A stretch of 8,575 nucleotides of DNA from contig HF986266.1 in NCBI GenBank assembly GCA_000432655.1, forward strand, positions 1-8,575. Direction: 5' to 3'. Within the stretch, counting starts at the first letter, position 1, and each line of letters begins with the position of its first letter. Of this stretch, positions 6,376 to 8,575 are shown one piece after another. The position numbers and the translations under genes were made by a program. This DNA comes from Bacteroides sp. CAG:1060 (GTDB lineage: Bacteria; Bacteroidota; Bacteroidia; Bacteroidales; UBA932). The notes under the pieces were generated by a model, which made no database searches, was not told where the DNA came from, and saw only the letters and a list, made by a program, of their open reading frames with translations.

Positions 6376-7524
6376 CTATAGTTCTCTCCACGTGGAGACT
6401 TTACCATCGGAACGTTGCATGGTCTGACCACCTCCATAGATGACGGACTTTCTGTCAGAAGATGCACCTGAAAGCGCAGACCAATAATTGAGCCCTTTGA
6501 AATAATCAGCCGAGAAAGTTGCTCCGGATTTAATCTCGTAAGCATGTTGCACACCGTCTATGGATTGCAGGAGGTCGACTTCATGCCCGACATTGTCCCT
6601 CCAGAAAGACAGGACAGGCTCTTCGCCAGCGTTGAATGCACCCTTGAGGAACTCTGAAACAACCATATTCTCAAAAAGATTTCCTCTCATGTAATGTGTC
6701 TCCAGTTGGGAGGCATCATGGATTTCAAGAAGTGAACATGCGAGCCCGGTATCACAGAAGTACAGCTTGGGAGTCTTTACGAGACGCTTTGAAAAGTTGT
6801 TGTAATCAGGTCTCAAGAAATAGATGATGCAGCTTGTCTCAAGTATGGAAAGCCATGTATCAATGGTGGGGGCGGTGACACCGCACTCCACTGCCAGAGA
6901 AGACTTATTGAGAAGTTGGCCTATCCTTCCGGCACACAGCTTTATGAACTTGTTGAACATTGAGAGGTTGCCTATATCACGAAGTTCCCGTACATCCCGC
7001 TGAATATAGGTCTTGATATAGTTCGGATAATAGTCGGACGGAGCTATGCCTTTGTCATAGATTCTTGGGAAGCAACCTGTGAATATTGCCTCGTTGATGT
7101 TGTCCTTCATCAATGATGCAGACCGCAGCTCACGGAGGGAAAATGGCATCAGTGTAAGAAGTGCCACTCTCCCGGCAAGGCTCTGGTCGATAGACTCCAT
7201 GAGGGTCATGTTCTGTGAGCCCGTCAGGATATACATTCCCTCTTTCTTGGCAGCGTCTGTATGTGTTTGCAAGTAGGATAAGAGCGAAGGGACTCTCTGT
7301 ACCTCATCAAGTATGGTATGGTCGGGGTAGGACGCAATGAATCCTCTAGGGTCTTCAGTAGCCCAAGACCGCATGTCCAAGTCTTCAAGGGAGACTTTCC
7401 TGTAGTCCGGGAAGGTTGCTTCTGCCAAGGTGGATTTCCCGGATTGACGTGCACCAGTTATTGCCACGAAAGGAAACTTGGTGGCAAGATATTGAAGTTT
7501 TGAGGTAAGTTCTCTCGCAATCAT
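6376..7524 (-). CDS. ATP-binding protein, AAA_14/DUF4143 family
   Basis: This 382-residue protein matches the common two-part AAA_14 plus DUF4143 family in layout and length. The N-terminal ATPase has a Walker A motif GARQSGKST (24-32), Walker B HTILDEVQ (69-76), a sensor-like ILTGSQN (99-105) and a likely arginine finger in SLAGRV (115-120). The DUF4143 part includes KTYIQRDVREL (171-181), a winged-helix-like stretch at about 185-235, and GNLFENMVVSEFLK (281-294). Near the end, GHEVDLL (D317) and YEIKSG (E330, K332) fit the PD-(D/E)XK-like fold described for this family. The cellular role of these proteins is not established. No signal peptide or membrane segment is seen. It starts at ATG 7524, ten to twenty bases after its promoter, with no clear Shine-Dalgarno site, which is normal in Bacteroidetes. 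It appears to be transcribed alone. Confidence 0.92.
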   Translation of the reverse strand: MIARELTSKLQYLATKFPFVAITGARQSGKSTLAEATFPDYRKVSLEDLDMRSWATEDPRGFIASYPDHTILDEVQRVPSLLSYLQTHTDAAKKEGMYILTGSQNMTLMESIDQSLAGRVALLTLMPFSLRELRSASLMKDNINEAIFTGCFPRIYDKGIAPSDYYPNYIKTYIQRDVRELRDIGNLSMFNKFIKLCAGRIGQLLNKSSLAVECGVTAPTIDTWLSILETSCIIYFLRPDYNNFSKRLVKTPKLYFCDTGLACSLLEIHDASQLETHYMRGNLFENMVVSEFLKGAFNAGEEPVLSFWRDNVGHEVDLLQSIDGVQHAYEIKSGATFSADYFKGLNYWSALSGASSDRKSVIYGGGQTMQRSDGKVSTWREL

Positions 7525-7540
7525 GGCTGAAAAGTTTTTA

Positions 7541-7570
7541 CAAATTTAAAGTTTAATTTTCAATTTACAA
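7541..7570 (-). promoter_or_regulatory. Promoter of the AAA_14/DUF4143 gene
   Basis: On the minus strand CTTG with core TTG (7570-7568), a 19-base spacer and TAAATTTG (7548-7541) fit the Bacteroidetes promoter consensus. The predicted start lies near 7535, leaving a leader of only about ten bases before the ATG at 7524. Confidence 0.6.
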
Positions 7571-7574
7571 GGAT

Positions 7575-7812
7575 TTATGGCAAAAGGAAGAACGAAAACA
7601 TCGGATAGATGTCCCTGATGTCCATAAGCGCCATCAGCCCGCGGACAAGTTTGCGGCCAACCCCGCCAGGGTTGACTGTTCTTTCAGAGCTTCAATCGCC
7701 ACTTGGGCCTTGAACTCAGGCGTGTACTTCTTGCGTGATGTCTTTCCTATATTCGACAACAAATTTAAGTGTTTTTGTCTGTCTTAACTCCGTGTCCAAT
7801 ATTTGGGGACCA
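7575..7812 (-). mobile_element. IS3-family element remnant, internally deleted
   Basis: On the minus strand a left end TGGTCCCCAAATATTGGACA (7812-7793) continues CGGAG and resembles the ends of IS3-family, IS150-like elements. Next comes an orfA start (7759-7634): SNIGKTSRKKYTPEFK and EALKEQSTLAGLAA, the N-terminal helix-turn-helix region of the IS3 OrfA protein. It stops after 41 codons. Overlapping it in the -1 frame (7667-7575) is RKLVRGLMALMDIRDIYP, which resembles an internal OrfB motif (VRRLMxxMGIRAIYP). Most of orfA and nearly all of orfB, with the DDE residues, are gone, as is the right end. It cannot transpose. The orfA match is strong; the orfB match is moderate. Confidence 0.7.
7634..7759 (-). 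pseudogene. IS3-family transposase OrfA, 5' fragment
   Basis: The frame from a TTG at 7759 gives 41 residues. It carries the KTSRKKYTPEFKAQVAIEAL signature of IS3-family OrfA, a DNA-binding protein that is normally about 90-110 residues. It diverges after LAGLAA and ends at a TGA. The normal start is unclear because no ATG lies in frame just upstream; codons upstream read CAC TTA AAT TTG TTG. It is non-functional and part of the IS remnant. Confidence 0.75.
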
Positions 7813-7973
7813 TTATTGCCGGCGAGCTGCTCCAGTTTCTCCTCAGGGCTGCATAGTCCTTGATTTTCGGAGCGGCCTCGTCCAGGATGGTCCGGACATC
7901 AATCCTCCCCTTCCCGGCCTGTCTTGAAGTGTCCAAGCAGGTCGTTATAGGTCATATAGTCGTACTTGCTCAT
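7813..7973 (-). pseudogene. Small gene of unknown function, frameshifted and cut by an IS
   Basis: An ATG at 7973 overlaps the stop of the ADP-ribosylglycohydrolase-family gene as ATGA, so the two were translationally coupled. The frame reads MSKYDYMTYNDLLGHFKTGREG and stops after 24 codons at 7899. Removing one G from the GGGG run at about 7907-7910 would let it continue as RIDVRTILDEAAPKIKDYA. A second shift near 7850 gives SPEEKLEQLAGNNG up to the IS end at 7812. One ancestral reading frame with two frameshifts and an IS cut explains this best. The family is not recognised. The product looks acidic and helical, with no membrane segment. Confidence 0.45.
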
Positions 7974-8575
7974 TTCAATGGCGTCCAATGGTGAAATTCA
8001 CAATACTTCATGTCCCAGCGCTCCTTTTCCGGAGAGCCGTAGTGGTCGTATTCGCTGATGATGCAACCAGTATAAAGGTCGTTGGCCATTTCCTCGATGA
8101 CGGACAGAAGTTCCAGCTTTTCGGTGTAATATGCGGGGATGGCATTGCGGCCCAGCAAACAACCCATGATGTTACCGCAGATGGCTCCGGTGGAATCACT
8201 GTCTCCGGAGTGGTTAACGCAGCTCACGACGGCATCCTCAAAGGAGTCCCGGTGCTTTGCGGCACTGTAAATGGCTATGGCCAAAGCCTCGTGTCCCGTC
8301 CAGCCTCCGCCGATGGATTCGATGGCATAATGGTCTTCGATGTCCGTAGCGGCCAAATCAAGTGCCTTCTTGAGGAGCCTCTTCTGCTTCCGGATCTCAT
8401 CCGGCCATAGTTCGCCATACTTCTTTCCTTCATCCTCCTGCGAGACGATTTCATGTAGCCGCAGCAGCGCCTCTTCCACATACTCCTCAATCCGACGGCG
8501 GCCACTGTCCTCCAGAATCTGCATCAGGATGTCATTCAGGATGGCCGATGGAATGAAGCCAAGAGGATGCTTGTG
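7970..8575 (-). CDS. ADP-ribosylglycohydrolase family protein (partial, C-terminal)
   Basis: The reading frame is open to the window edge, so the 5' part lies outside; 201 residues are visible and the ATG at 8524 is internal. The family removes ADP-ribose from proteins or related substrates with paired metal ions. HKHPLGFIPSAIL at the edge, SIGGGWTGHEALAIAIYSA (residues 88-106 of the visible part) and NHSGDSDSTGAICGNIMG (121-138) are family motifs. The aspartates in GDSDS fit the C-terminal metal ligands (usual form GDNDTxGAIxGxxxG). The C-terminal end is complete, with WTPLK before the stop. The true substrate cannot be told. Its stop overlaps the start of a small broken gene, suggesting a former operon. 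Confidence 0.88.
   Translation of the reverse strand, partial: HKHPLGFIPSAILNDILMQILEDSGRRRIEEYVEEALLRLHEIVSQEDEGKKYGELWPDEIRKQKRLLKKALDLAATDIEDHYAIESIGGGWTGHEALAIAIYSAAKHRDSFEDAVVSCVNHSGDSDSTGAICGNIMGCLLGRNAIPAYYTEKLELLSVIEEMANDLYTGCIISEYDHYGSPEKERWDMKYCEFHHWTPLK

Noticed and set aside
8275..8505. Alternative minus-strand frames over the ADP-ribosylglycohydrolase-family gene
   Set aside because: These are shadow frames rich in Arg, Ser and Met with no family motifs, while the main frame carries clear ADP-ribosylglycohydrolase motifs.

Overview
The window looks like a chromosomal accessory region of a Bacteroidales bacterium, probably gut-associated. The evidence is three well-placed promoters of the Bacteroidetes type (TTTG or TTG, 19 bases, TAnnTTTG), a large type II-C Cas9 of the kind common in that phylum, and the remnant of a GH29 alpha-L-fucosidase. 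Assignment below the order is not possible from the sequence alone.

Left edge (1-176): a long imperfect stem-loop (10-55) is followed by a near-ideal two-way terminator (81-121). Between them lies a copy of the 10-base tracrRNA nexus sequence. At 177-455 is the in-frame 3' end of a fucosidase gene whose 5' part is missing.

Centre (479-6069): a compact type II-C CRISPR-Cas locus. tracrRNA (5989-6069, plus strand) is divergent from the cas9-cas1-cas2 operon (5908 down to 479, minus strand). The cas genes overlap by 8 and 4 bases, so they are almost certainly translated as one coupled operon. Cas9 keeps all RuvC and HNH catalytic residues, and Cas1 and Cas2 look intact. No csn2 or cas4 is present. 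No CRISPR array is visible anywhere in the window: the usual position just after cas2 is taken by the fucosidase remnant only 23 bases away. The array must lie beyond the left edge, elsewhere in the genome, or be lost.

Right of the locus: tRNA-Ala(GGC) with its own promoter and terminator (6136-6295), then a minus-strand ATPase of the AAA_14/DUF4143 family (6376-7524) with its own promoter.

Right edge (7575-8575): an internally deleted IS3-family element has cut into a small frameshifted gene. That gene is joined by an ATGA overlap to an ADP-ribosylglycohydrolase-family gene that runs off the right edge. Rearrangement scars thus flank both sides of the region. In the working model, tracrRNA pairs with crRNA from an array outside the window, Cas9 uses the duplex for interference, and Cas1-Cas2 acquire spacers.
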